The notes under the pieces were generated by a model. That model ran no database searches. It was not told the origin of the DNA and saw nothing but the letters and a program-made list of their open reading frames with translations. Both the position numbers and the translations under genes were made by a program. A stretch of DNA of 17,298 nt from Nanosynbacter sp. (GTDB lineage: Bacteria > Patescibacteriota > Saccharimonadia > Saccharimonadales > Saccharimonadaceae): the NCBI GenBank assembly GCA_015257485.1, contig JABZKC010000014.1, positions 1 through 17,298 on the forward strand, read 5' to 3'. Positions 1 to 7,361 of the stretch are shown here, in pieces (the stretch's first letter is position 1; the number at the start of each line of letters is the position of its first letter).

Positions 1-98
1 ACTCCACTCGAGGTCTATAGGTCTCAAGGTGTTGCACTTGAGGGGTTAGAGTAGGCACCCCTGATGGGCTGCTGAAGCCACCTAAAAATCGTCATTTG
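1..98. other. Unassigned left edge, possibly RNA or a CDS tail
   Basis: I cannot assign this stretch. Several short stems are visible: CTCAAG/CTTGAG (about 23-42), GGGGT/ACCCC (about 42-61) and GGCT/AGCC (about 67-79). These suggest the 3' part of a structured RNA cut by the window edge. Alternatively, frame 1 is open from base 1 to a TAG at 52-54, which would be a 17-codon protein tail. There is no U-run after the stems, so I see no intrinsic terminator. The extended -10 of the pnp promoter follows directly. Confidence 0.25.
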
Positions 99-107
99 TG
101 CTATAAT
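99..107 (+). promoter_or_regulatory. pnp promoter, extended -10 (TGC-TATAAT)
   Basis: A perfect TATAAT at 102-107 is preceded by TGC at 99-101, the extended -10 signature. No good -35 is seen 17 bp upstream. Transcription is expected to start near base 114, giving a leader of about 78 nt before the pnp ATG. The same TGC-TATAAT form recurs before ftsK, rpsF, rnj and the small basic gene at 17052-17141. Confidence 0.7.
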
Positions 108-122
108 GGAATAGTTATAAGC

Positions 123-179
123 GGGAAGACGGCGGATAAGTTTTCTGAAACCTTCAAAGCACTTATCTGGTGTTTTCCC
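123..179 (+). promoter_or_regulatory. pnp leader stem-loop
   Basis: The pnp 5' leader folds into a long interrupted hairpin. GGGAA (123-127) pairs with TTCCC (175-179). A symmetric 5x5 internal loop follows, and then a 9-bp stem, CGGATAAGT (133-141) with ACTTATCTG (161-169, one G-U). The hairpin ends just upstream of the ribosome binding site (AAAGGA, about 182-187). In E. coli the pnp leader carries a hairpin used by RNase III and PNPase for autoregulation; a similar role here is inference. Confidence 0.5.
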
Positions 180-191
180 AGAAAGGAAAAT

Positions 192-2357
192 ATGGATATT
201 ATCAACCCTACTGGCAAGCAAACCTTTAGCTTGTCGAGAGATTTTTGTGGTAAGAAGCTCACGATTGAAGTCAATCGCGTCGGTTTTCGCACCACCAGCT
301 CGGTTCTTGTCACCTACGGTGATACTGTGGTGCTTGGTTCGGTAGTCGTCAGTGAAAAACCGGTGGTGCAAGATTTCTTCCCGCTCTCGATCGATTACGA
401 AGAAAAATTCTACGCATCTGGCAAAATCTCTAGCTCAAAGTTTATTAAGCGTGAAGGTAAGCCAGCCGACGAGGCTATTCTGGTCGGTCGTCTAATTGAT
501 CGCCCGATCCGCCCTCTCTTCCCGAAAGGCTATCGCCAAGAAGTTCAGGTGGTCACTACCGTACTTTCGATGGACCCAAATTTCCGTCCAGATATGGTCG
601 CCATGGTCGCTGCTTCTTCTGCTCTTTTGAATGCCGGCGTACCTTTCGACGGTCCGATTGCTGGCGTACGTATCGGCCGTGTGAACGGTGAATTTAAGGC
701 CTTCCTCAGCCCAGAAGAACGCGAAGCTTCTGATCTTGATCTCGTAGTCGCTGCGAAGGACGATAAGGTGATGATGGTGGAAGCTGGTGCGAACGAAGTT
801 TCCGAATCTGTAATTATCGATGCTATGCGTTGGGCGGTTGAGATGGTACAGCCAGCTCTCGAACTTCAAAAAGCTTTGAAGGCCGAATTAAATGTCGTCG
901 AAAAGCCATTTGAATTAGCCTTGCCGGACCCTGCCATTCAGGAAAAAGTTGATGCTTGGACTAAGGTTCACTTCGTCGGCGAAGATGGTAAACTTGGCAC
1001 TAAGATTCGTGGTAATGTGCTTGAACGCAAGCGTGTCGCCGATGAACTCCGTGCCGAGATGGATGCCGAATTTGCTCTCGAGCTTGGTCAAGGTGAAACT
1101 GATGAAGAAAAAATCGCCGATTATGAAGCTAATCTGCAATCTGCCTATCATGATGCCTTTGAGTTAGCTATTCATCATGAGGTGCGCCGCGCTATCGTCG
1201 AAGAATCGGTTCGCCCAGATGGTCGTAAATTGGATGAAGTTCGTCCACTCAGTTCGCAGGTTGGTATTTTGCCACGCGTACACGGTTCCTCTCTCTTTAC
1301 TCGCGGTCTGACTCAGGCCATGAACATTGTTACTCTCGCTCCACTTTCCTATTCTCAGCTTGTCGATACTATGGAAGTCACCGATGGTATTCGTCGCTAC
1401 ATGCATCACTATAATGCGCCAAGCTACACTGTTGGTGAAACTGGTCGTATCGGTGCTCCAGGGCGTCGTGAAATTGGCCACGGCTATCTAGCTGAGCGTG
1501 CACTTCTTCCAGTGCTTCCAGATAAGGAAGAATTCCCATACGCCATTCGTTCAGTTACCGAAATTATGTCTCAGAACGGTTCTACCTCTATGGCGGCCAC
1601 TTGTTCTTCCTGTCTCGCACTTATGGATGCCGGCGTTCCGATTAAGCGTCCGGTCTCTGGTGTGGCCATGGGTTTGATGCTCGATGGTGAAACTCCACAT
1701 GTCCTCACCGACCTTATGGATGCAGAAGATTTTGCTGGTGACATGGATTTCAAGGTCACTGGTACTGAGAATGGCATTACCGCCCTCCAAATGGATATGA
1801 AGGTGCACGGTCTGCCAGTTTCAATTCTCGAACAGGCCATTAGTCAATCTCATACTGGCCGCATGTTTATCTTGGAGCATTTGAAATCTATCCTTCCTGC
1901 TCCACGCGCCAAGCTTTCTGAATACGCACCACGTATTGAAAAGTTAATGGTTAAGCAAGATAAAATCGGCGCCGTCATCGGTAAGGGTGGTGAAATGATT
2001 AACAAAATCACCTCTGAAACTGGCGCGCAAGTCGATATTGATGATTCTGGCTTAATTACGGTTTCCGGTACCGATGCAGTTAAAATCGAACGTGCCGTCG
2101 AATGGATTAAATCACTCGTCGAAGAGCCAGAAGTTGGTAAAATCTACACCGGTAAAGTCGTCAATATTAAAGATTTCGGTGCCTTTGTCAATATCATGCC
2201 AGGCATCGATGGCATGCTACATATCTCCCAAATTTCTGACAAGCGTGTCGAAAAAGTCGAAGATGTCTTGAAATTGGGTGACGAGGTGAAGGTTCGCCTC
2301 GACGCTATCGACGATAAGGGTCGTCTCTCCCTTTCTATGAAGCATATCGAACAATAA
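192..2357 (+). CDS. pnp: Polyribonucleotide nucleotidyltransferase (PNPase)
   Basis: PNPase is a phosphorolytic 3'-5' exoribonuclease of RNA turnover. The protein is 721 aa, the normal full length. It shows the first RNase PH-like domain from the N-terminus, a helical linker, a second RNase PH domain from about residue 341 (RPDGRKLDEVRPLSS) with the catalytic GDMDFKV motif, a KH domain with the GKGG loop near residues 597-600, and a C-terminal S1 domain (about 646-715). The ATG at 192 is chosen because an SD-like AAAGGA lies just upstream and the protein begins at the conserved N-terminus; an in-frame GTG at 96 lies upstream of the promoter and is rejected. One oddity: the usual FTRGETQ motif reads FTRGLTQ, with Leu373 where Glu is normal. 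The gene is monocistronic, with its own promoter, leader hairpin and terminator. Confidence 0.97.
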   Translation: MDIINPTGKQTFSLSRDFCGKKLTIEVNRVGFRTTSSVLVTYGDTVVLGSVVVSEKPVVQDFFPLSIDYEEKFYASGKISSSKFIKREGKPADEAILVGRLIDRPIRPLFPKGYRQEVQVVTTVLSMDPNFRPDMVAMVAASSALLNAGVPFDGPIAGVRIGRVNGEFKAFLSPEEREASDLDLVVAAKDDKVMMVEAGANEVSESVIIDAMRWAVEMVQPALELQKALKAELNVVEKPFELALPDPAIQEKVDAWTKVHFVGEDGKLGTKIRGNVLERKRVADELRAEMDAEFALELGQGETDEEKIADYEANLQSAYHDAFELAIHHEVRRAIVEESVRPDGRKLDEVRPLSSQVGILPRVHGSSLFTRGLTQAMNIVTLAPLSYSQLVDTMEVTDGIRRYMHHYNAPSYTVGETGRIGAPGRREIGHGYLAERALLPVLPDKEEFPYAIRSVTEIMSQNGSTSMAATCSSCLALMDAGVPIKRPVSGVAMGLMLDGETPHVLTDLMDAEDFAGDMDFKVTGTENGITALQMDMKVHGLPVSILEQAISQSHTGRMFILEHLKSILPAPRAKLSEYAPRIEKLMVKQDKIGAVIGKGGEMINKITSETGAQVDIDDSGLITVSGTDAVKIERAVEWIKSLVEEPEVGKIYTGKVVNIKDFGAFVNIMPGIDGMLHISQISDKRVEKVEDVLKLGDEVKVRLDAIDDKGRLSLSMKHIEQ

Positions 2358-2371
2358 GGAGAATAAATAAA

Positions 2372-2396
2372 AATAGCGCGGCTTGTCCGCGTTATT
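2372..2396. terminator. Bidirectional terminator between pnp and ftsK
   Basis: A 10-bp stem (2372-2381 with 2387-2396, one G-T pair) has a 5-nt loop. T-rich sequence follows on the plus strand (TTTAATTT) and a better U-run on the minus strand (TTTTTATTT). It can terminate both convergent genes, 15 bp after pnp and 29 bp after ftsK. Confidence 0.8.
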
Positions 2397-2424
2397 TTAA
2401 TTTCAGCATAATCCTGTTGTAATT

Positions 2425-4671
2425 TTAGCTATTGGCTAGCTGGTCGAATTCTTCCAGAGATTTGATCATTACGTCGCGTGGCTTATTGCCATTGGCCGGA
2501 CCAATCACTCCGATTTCTTCTAGCCAAATCGCGAGGCCGGAGACGAAGCCGTGACCCTTACCGAGGTAGGTTTGCAGCATTGCAGTGGAGAATTTACCCT
2601 TAGAGAGTGTAATCTCAATCGCCTTGCGCACTACTGGATCCGATGGATCATATTTACGCCCGAGTTCACCGAAGGAGCCACCATCCGAAGATCCCATGCC
2701 CTTAATCTGCACTGCCTGAGAAATCACCTCATTATTATATTCTGGTTGTCTCTGTTCGCGGAGGAAGTTGGCTAGCTTATTAATCTCATCATCGGAAGCA
2801 AAGGCACCCTGAATACGACGTGGTTTGCCCATCATCTCGGTGGTCAACATCAGCATATCACCGTTACCGAGCAGTTTTTCTGCTCCACTAGTTTCGAGCA
2901 TCATACGTGAGTCGATACCGTTTAACACCTTGAAGGCAATACGGCCCGGAATGTTCGCCTTGATTAGACCGGTCACCACCTTTACTTCTGGACGCTGAGT
3001 CGCAAGTACTAAGTGTATACCTGCGGCACGACCCTTCTGGGCAATACGCACGATCAGCTGTTCGAGATCCTTGCCTGCCTGCATCATCAAGTCTGCCATC
3101 TCATCGATAATAATTACAATGTAAGGCATCTTATTATTCTGTGTAGCGTCTTCCGACTCGTCACCATTTTTCTTGGCTTCTTCCGCGCGCGCCTTCATTT
3201 TTTCGTTATAGTCTTCAATTTTCTTCACGCGTTCTTCCGCCAGACAAGCATAGCGACGCTCCATTTCATTCACTGCCCACTTCATCGCCGAAAGCGCTTT
3301 ATCGGTCGCCGTAATAATTGGCGTTAAGAGATGTGGAATATCATTATATTGTGCCATTTCTACCTGCTTTGGGTCCACGATAATTAATTTCATGTCGCTT
3401 GGCGCATTACGATAAAGCAGGGAAGAAATCAAAATATTCGTCATCACCGACTTACCAGAACCGGTGGTACCAGCGATCAGAAGGTGAGGCATTTTCGCCA
3501 GGTTAGCAATAATTGTGTTGCCGGAAATGTCTTTACCTACGGCGAAACAAAGTGCGGCCTGTTCTTTTTTCCAGCGGTCACTTTCAAGAAGACTCCTTAG
3601 GCTTACGCTTTCTTTACGAACGTTCGGAATTTCTATACCGACTAGACGCGTACCTGGAATCGGCGCCTCAATACGCACACTCTCGGTAGCAAGGTTCAAT
3701 GCCAACTCCTTATCACGTGCGGCAATTTTCGAAAGAATCACCCCCGCAGGTGGACGAATTGTGTATTGGGTCACCGAAGGACCGATGTTGGCACCCTCCA
3801 CTTCCACGTCAATACCGAAATCCACGAAGGTGGACTTAATAATTACTGCATTCTGCTGAATATTGCCGCCATCTGGTGGAATATGCTTCTTAGAAAGAAA
3901 TTCCACGCTTGGCATCTTCCAATCTGGGTCAGAAGCCGCAGTCAAAGCACGCTCCGGTTCTGGCTCCGCTGGTTTTTCTGCACTTGCTTTTTTTACTTCC
4001 AGCTTCGGGGTCTTCAGCTCTGCTGCCGACATTTCAATGCCGTTAGCTTTAATGCGAATTGGTGCATCGAGTGGCGCGACTTCGCGTTCGGCTTTTCGGG
4101 CTATCCGAGCATTCTCGGAATCTTCTGCCTTGCGACCGGTGCGGAAAAGATTCGCAAAATCCTTAAACACGGTCAACGGGGAAAGTTGAAGAATGAAAAT
4201 TCCCGTAATGAAAATCAACACGATATAGATAAAGGCGGCCACCGACGGGTCAAGGAGCTGTGTGACCAGGTGATTTAGCGCGTCACCAATCACGCCACCG
4301 GTCAAATTTTTCGTGCCATAAGAAGGTAGGTCGAAAATCCCGGCCAGCCAGAGAATCATTAAGAAAGAAGTTACCCAAATCACGGTCGGTAGACGATTGT
4401 CTTCGGTGAGAAAAATTTTCACCGCCAGATAAACCAAGATTACTGGAATTGCATAGGTCGCATAGCCGACCACATAGAGTGAACCGCTATGAAAATCATT
4501 CAGTAGGTTGCCACCACTGCCGAACCAAGTCATAATCAAAACGACCGAAATCACAATCATTAACAGGGCCATTACTTGGCGCCAAAATCCCCCTGGTAGT
4601 TGATGGGTTGGAGCGGGGTCTTTTGCTCTACCTCTAGACGTCCGACGTCTTCCTCGTGTTTGTTTAGCCAT
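2425..4671 (-). CDS. ftsK: DNA translocase FtsK/SpoIIIE
   Basis: FtsK is a hexameric, septum-located DNA pump that clears chromosomes during division. From the ATG at 4671 the protein is 748 aa. It has a basic N-terminus, four membrane segments (about 31-50, 66-88, 97-116, 143-165), a charged linker, the alpha/beta translocase motor with Walker A GTTGSGKS (about 401-408) and Walker B VIIIDE (about 519-524), and a C-terminal winged-helix gamma domain. The linker is short compared with E. coli FtsK and similar to SpoIIIE. Two in-frame ATGs exist, at 4677 and 4671. I choose 4671 because the TGC-TATAAT promoter at 4678-4686 would start transcription exactly there, giving a leaderless mRNA; there is no Shine-Dalgarno. 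It stands alone between two terminators. Confidence 0.95.
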   Translation of the reverse strand: MAKQTRGRRRTSRGRAKDPAPTHQLPGGFWRQVMALLMIVISVVLIMTWFGSGGNLLNDFHSGSLYVVGYATYAIPVILVYLAVKIFLTEDNRLPTVIWVTSFLMILWLAGIFDLPSYGTKNLTGGVIGDALNHLVTQLLDPSVAAFIYIVLIFITGIFILQLSPLTVFKDFANLFRTGRKAEDSENARIARKAEREVAPLDAPIRIKANGIEMSAAELKTPKLEVKKASAEKPAEPEPERALTAASDPDWKMPSVEFLSKKHIPPDGGNIQQNAVIIKSTFVDFGIDVEVEGANIGPSVTQYTIRPPAGVILSKIAARDKELALNLATESVRIEAPIPGTRLVGIEIPNVRKESVSLRSLLESDRWKKEQAALCFAVGKDISGNTIIANLAKMPHLLIAGTTGSGKSVMTNILISSLLYRNAPSDMKLIIVDPKQVEMAQYNDIPHLLTPIITATDKALSAMKWAVNEMERRYACLAEERVKKIEDYNEKMKARAEEAKKNGDESEDATQNNKMPYIVIIIDEMADLMMQAGKDLEQLIVRIAQKGRAAGIHLVLATQRPEVKVVTGLIKANIPGRIAFKVLNGIDSRMMLETSGAEKLLGNGDMLMLTTEMMGKPRRIQGAFASDDEINKLANFLREQRQPEYNNEVISQAVQIKGMGSSDGGSFGELGRKYDPSDPVVRKAIEITLSKGKFSTAMLQTYLGKGHGFVSGLAIWLEEIGVIGPANGNKPRDVMIKSLEEFDQLANS

Positions 4672-4677
4672 AAACAT

Positions 4678-4686
4678 ATTATAGCA
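4678..4686 (-). promoter_or_regulatory. ftsK promoter, extended -10; leaderless start
   Basis: On the minus strand TGC (4686-4684) is followed by TATAAT (4683-4678). The base seven positions downstream of the hexamer is 4671, the A of an in-frame ATG, so the predicted transcript begins at its start codon. Confidence 0.7.
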
Positions 4687-4710
4687 TAATTATAGAGATA
4701 AAAATCAGTT

Positions 4711-4746
4711 AAAAATTAAAAATAGAGCGCCAAATTTTGACGCTCT
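4711..4746 (-). terminator. Terminator of the orphan gene at 4768-5532
   Basis: The inverted repeat AGAGCGCCAAA (4724-4734) and TTTGACGCTCT-type arm (4736-4746) forms a stem of about 10 bp with one G-U. On the minus strand it is followed by TATTTTTAATTTTT. It separates the upstream orphan gene from the ftsK promoter. A T-run on the plus side also makes it potentially bidirectional. Confidence 0.75.
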
Positions 4747-4767
4747 AATTTTTTGAGATTTTAATGA

Positions 4768-5532
4768 TTAAATCCTTACATTATTATTTGATCCATCAGA
4801 ACAGACCAATGACTTTTTTGACGACCCATTTTTTTCATTATAATCATTAAGGTTGTGGATGATGGTTTTAAATTCTTCAGGTATTGTATTGCACCCTGGA
4901 GCGGCTTGACCTTCCATGCCTACTTTCCACTCTCCAGTGGCAATATTTAGATACCAATACGAATAATAGCCGCCAGCAGCTAATAATTTTTGCGCATCTT
5001 GATTATACCTATCTTTATATACACCCACAGCCAAAGGGCTCATGTGGGCAACTAGATATTTTCCATCTGTGGATGTAAAAATTTCTTGAAAGTAAGGTTC
5101 CCTCCAGGATTCGATTATGCGATGACCGTCTTGGTCTGGTTCACCGTTGAATGGATCCTTTGAATAGGTTGTTGATTTCATGATGTCGTATAGTTTTTCA
5201 ATTTGAGCATCATAAATCATCGGCTTCACAATCTCTTTCATCGTCACATTATCTTGCTTTACATCAGTAATCTTGGTCTGTGTTGCTTCTTCATATTTGG
5301 CGATCGATTCGTTCGCAGATTTTACTTTCTCTTTCGATTCCACGAGTTCTTCATTCAGCTTCTTGTTATCCCTATTCTTTGAAGTATAGACATAGACTAA
5401 AGCACTACCTAAAGCTAAGGTAGTAATAGCAAAAAATATAGCCATAGCTTTTAATCCGCTATGACCCTGCGCCTTTGCTTCACTATGTACGGAACTTATC
5501 TCTGTATTATTCTCGAAATTAGTATCATTCAT
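4768..5532 (-). CDS. Single-TM, coiled-coil extracytoplasmic protein, unknown function
   Basis: I do not recognise a family. The 254-aa protein has a short polar cytoplasmic N-terminus (1-27), one hydrophobic helix (about 28-49, rich in A/I/F/L), a charged Lys/Glu coiled-coil-like stretch (about 53-95), and then a globular part rich in Tyr and Trp (about 105-254). The globular part contains two cysteines (CNT... and VCSDG), which could form a disulfide outside the membrane. This points to a type II membrane-anchored surface protein. The ATG at 5530-5532 is supported by a strong AGGAGAG site (5544-5550) and an upstream TATAAT. It is AT-rich compared with ftsK and monocistronic. Such anchored orphan proteins are common in host-associated CPR bacteria, but no function can be given. 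Confidence 0.85.
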   Translation of the reverse strand: MNDTNFENNTEISSVHSEAKAQGHSGLKAMAIFFAITTLALGSALVYVYTSKNRDNKKLNEELVESKEKVKSANESIAKYEEATQTKITDVKQDNVTMKEIVKPMIYDAQIEKLYDIMKSTTYSKDPFNGEPDQDGHRIIESWREPYFQEIFTSTDGKYLVAHMSPLAVGVYKDRYNQDAQKLLAAGGYYSYWYLNIATGEWKVGMEGQAAPGCNTIPEEFKTIIHNLNDYNEKNGSSKKSLVCSDGSNNNVRI

Positions 5533-5579
5533 GATAACTTTTTCTCTCCTAAAAATTTATTAATAATAGTGAAATAAAA

Positions 5580-5585
5580 ATTATA
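5580..5585 (-). promoter_or_regulatory. Promoter (-10) of the orphan membrane gene
   Basis: A minus-strand TATAAT in an AT-rich run predicts a start near 5573 and a leader of about 40 nt that contains the AGGAGAG ribosome binding site (5544-5550). There is no TG extension, and the -35 is not clear. Confidence 0.45.
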
Positions 5586-5681
5586 AAAAACATAATCCTT
5601 TCTAATTATGTTTATATATGACATCGTGAAAAATTACAATGATTTTTATTGTGGAAAACTCTGTATTTTTCTCTATTTTCA

Positions 5682-5690
5682 TGCTATAAT
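5682..5690 (+). promoter_or_regulatory. rpsF operon promoter, extended -10
   Basis: TGC-TATAAT at 5682-5690 predicts a transcript starting near 5697 with a leader of about 55 nt before the rpsF GTG. The -35 region is weak, as at the other extended -10 promoters here. Confidence 0.7.
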
Positions 5691-5707
5691 CTAGACATTA
5701 TTAGCTC

Positions 5708-5733
5708 AGCAAGTAACTTAAGGTGTACTTGCT
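5708..5733 (+). promoter_or_regulatory. rpsF leader hairpin
   Basis: A perfect 8-bp stem, AGCAAGTA (5708-5715) with TACTTGCT (5726-5733), has a 10-nt loop (ACTTAAGGTG) just upstream of the AAAGGAG site at 5740-5746. Leaders of rpsF operons in many bacteria carry an S6:S18-binding autoregulatory element; that motif's CCG signature is not visible here, so an autoregulatory role is only inferred. Confidence 0.4.
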
Positions 5734-5752
5734 TTAACCAAAGGAGTGCAAA

Positions 5753-6103
5753 GTGAAACAGTATGAACTTACTGTCTTAATTCATCCTGATCTCGAGATG
5801 AATTTGACACCAGCCTTAGACAAAATTAAGAAACTCATTGAGTCTCACGACGGTAAAATCGTCAAAGAAGTCAATGAAGGTAAGAAGCGTTTGGCTTATC
5901 CTATCGAAAAAGAAGACTACGCAGTCTACTATGCTTTCGATTTGGAACTTCCAGCTCAGGCTCCAGCCAAGATTTCTTCTACTCTTAATATCACCGAGGA
6001 AGTCTTACGTTATCTCTTAGTCACCGTCGACGAACGCAAAGCTAAATTTGAAGCTAAGCGCAAAGCCCGTGCTGACAAAAAAGAGTCTAAAGACGAAGAA
6101 TAA
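5753..6103 (+). CDS. rpsF: 30S ribosomal protein S6
   Basis: S6 (bS6) binds S18 and helps assemble the central domain of the 30S subunit. The 116-codon frame gives a single ferredoxin-like domain (about 1-95) followed by a Lys/Arg/Glu-rich tail (ERKAKFEAKRKARADKK...). The start codon is GTG at 5753, seven nt after AAAGGAG; no better ATG exists, since the next Met codon lies inside the conserved core. It leads an operon with ssb, rpsR and efp, the classic S6-SSB-S18 order. It is probably controlled by the promoter and hairpin upstream. Confidence 0.95.
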   Translation: MKQYELTVLIHPDLEMNLTPALDKIKKLIESHDGKIVKEVNEGKKRLAYPIEKEDYAVYYAFDLELPAQAPAKISSTLNITEEVLRYLLVTVDERKAKFEAKRKARADKKESKDEE

Positions 6104-6128
6104 TTAAATAATTAAGTGAGGTATATTT

Positions 6129-6560
6129 ATGGCGCGGGGATTTAGTAAAGCAATCATTATCGGTAATGTGGTTCGCGATCCAGAAACTAGAGCTACCACT
6201 TCAGGTTCAGAGGTCACTAGCTTCTCAGTAGCAGTGAATTACAATTACGTAATGAACGGCGAAAAGAAAGAACAAGTTTCTTACATCGAAGTTTCTGCTT
6301 GGGGTAAACCAGGTAATGTGATTGCTCAATATGCAAAAAAAGGTACACCAATTATGGTCTCAGGCCGCTTGTCTCAACGTACTTATGAAGATAAGACCGG
6401 TGCCAAGCGTTCCGCCGTGGAAATTGTCATGGAAGACTTTAACCTACTCGGTAGCAGATCCCAAGAATCTACCACCAGTAATTACAGTCAGGCTATGCCA
6501 GATTCTATTCCGGATGATATTCCAGATGGCGAAATCGACCTCAGTGAAGTACCATTCTAA
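6129..6560 (+). CDS. ssb: Single-stranded DNA-binding protein SSB
   Basis: SSB coats single-stranded DNA in replication and repair. The 143-aa protein has an OB-fold (about 1-108: AIIIGNVVRDPETR, VSYIEVSAWGKPGNVIAQYAKKG, VSGRLSQRTYEDKTG), a short Ser/Asn-rich linker, and an acidic C-terminal tip (DDIPDGEIDLSEVPF) of the kind that recruits partner proteins. The tip ends in Pro-Phe as in other SSBs. It lies 25 bp after rpsF with a GTGAGG-like ribosome site, within the S6-SSB-S18 operon. Confidence 0.96.
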   Translation: MARGFSKAIIIGNVVRDPETRATTSGSEVTSFSVAVNYNYVMNGEKKEQVSYIEVSAWGKPGNVIAQYAKKGTPIMVSGRLSQRTYEDKTGAKRSAVEIVMEDFNLLGSRSQESTTSNYSQAMPDSIPDDIPDGEIDLSEVPF

Positions 6561-6587
6561 TAATTAAAGCGAGAAAAGAGAGAAAAA

Positions 6588-6785
6588 ATGAGAAGAATCA
6601 AGAACGATCCAAATCTTTATTTCGATTATAAAGATGTCAAAACTATGCAACGCTACATCGATGTTTACGGTCGTATCGAACCAATTGCTAAGACTGGTTT
6701 GTCTGCTAAGCAACAACGCCAATTGGCTGTCGCTGTTAAGCGTGCCCGTCATCTAGCCCTCCTACCATTTGTTTCAAATAACTAA
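6588..6785 (+). CDS. rpsR: 30S ribosomal protein S18
   Basis: S18 (bS18) pairs with S6 on the 30S platform. The protein is 65 aa, shorter than the usual 70-80, with a trimmed N-terminus and no zinc-binding cysteines. The core is typical: [21 protein letters not shown], then [24 protein letters not shown]. It lies 27 bp after ssb, with an AGAGAG-type purine-rich site before the ATG. Confidence 0.95.
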   Translation: MRRIKNDPNLYFDYKDVKTMQRYIDVYGRIEPIAKTGLSAKQQRQLAVAVKRARHLALLPFVSNN

Positions 6786-6796
6786 AAAGGAGAATT

Positions 6797-7357
6797 ATGT
6801 ACGGACCTACCGATTTAAAGAAAAATACTCTAATTACTCTTGATGGTCAGCCATACAAGGTTATTGAATATTCTCAAAAAGTGATGGGACGTGGTGGCTC
6901 AATCGTCAACGTACGTGTCAAAAACTTAATCACTGGTGCTCTTATCCCTAAGACTTTTAAGGGTCAGGAAAAGATTGAACCAGCTGAGGTTACTACCAAG
7001 AAGGTGCAATATCTCTATCGTGATGAAGAGAAATTCTACTTCATGGACCCAACCACTTTTGAGCAATACGAATTGTCTTCCGATATGGTCGGCGATTCTA
7101 AAGATTTCATGAAAGACGGTGATGAGATGGAAATCCAATTCTACAATGGTACCGCCATCAACCTCACTCTTCCTAAGAATCTTTGGCTCGAAGTGACCTA
7201 CACTGAGAATGCCGTTAAGGGTGATACTTCTACTTCTGTGATGAAGGATGCTACCCTCGAAACTGGCGTGGTGATCAAGGTTCCTGCCTTTATTAAGGAA
7301 GGTGATGTGGTTTCTGTGGATACTGAAACTTACGCTTACCGTGAACGTAAAAAATAA
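6797..7357 (+). CDS. efp: Elongation factor P
   Basis: EF-P relieves ribosome stalling at polyproline. The 186-aa length and three-domain architecture are standard: a KOW-like N-domain (about 1-65), a central OB domain (about 66-127) and a C-terminal OB domain ending in VSVDTETYAYRERKK. The loop that reaches into the peptidyl-transferase centre reads VMGRGGS, so Arg32 sits where E. coli has the beta-lysylated Lys34. This is the residue class that is rhamnosylated in EarP-type organisms, but no earP is in the window, so Arg may be unmodified. It lies 11 bp after rpsR, with AAAAAGGAG as ribosome site. Confidence 0.96.
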   Translation: MYGPTDLKKNTLITLDGQPYKVIEYSQKVMGRGGSIVNVRVKNLITGALIPKTFKGQEKIEPAEVTTKKVQYLYRDEEKFYFMDPTTFEQYELSSDMVGDSKDFMKDGDEMEIQFYNGTAINLTLPKNLWLEVTYTENAVKGDTSTSVMKDATLETGVVIKVPAFIKEGDVVSVDTETYAYRERKK

Positions 7358-7361
7358 TTAG

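Noticed and set aside
1..98. 3' end of 6S RNA or RNase P RNA
   Set aside because: Short resemblances (a CTCAAG/CTTGAG hairpin followed by GGGGTTA; ACTCCAC near the edge) are too weak, and conserved 3' landmarks of RNase P are absent. Left unassigned.
96..191. Upstream GTG start giving a 753-aa PNPase
   Set aside because: It lies upstream of the TATAAT at 102-107 and the leader hairpin; the ATG at 192 has a ribosome site and gives the normal N-terminus.
3766..4278. 170-aa plus-strand frame inside ftsK
   Set aside because: Antisense shadow of ftsK; composition follows the opposite strand codons.
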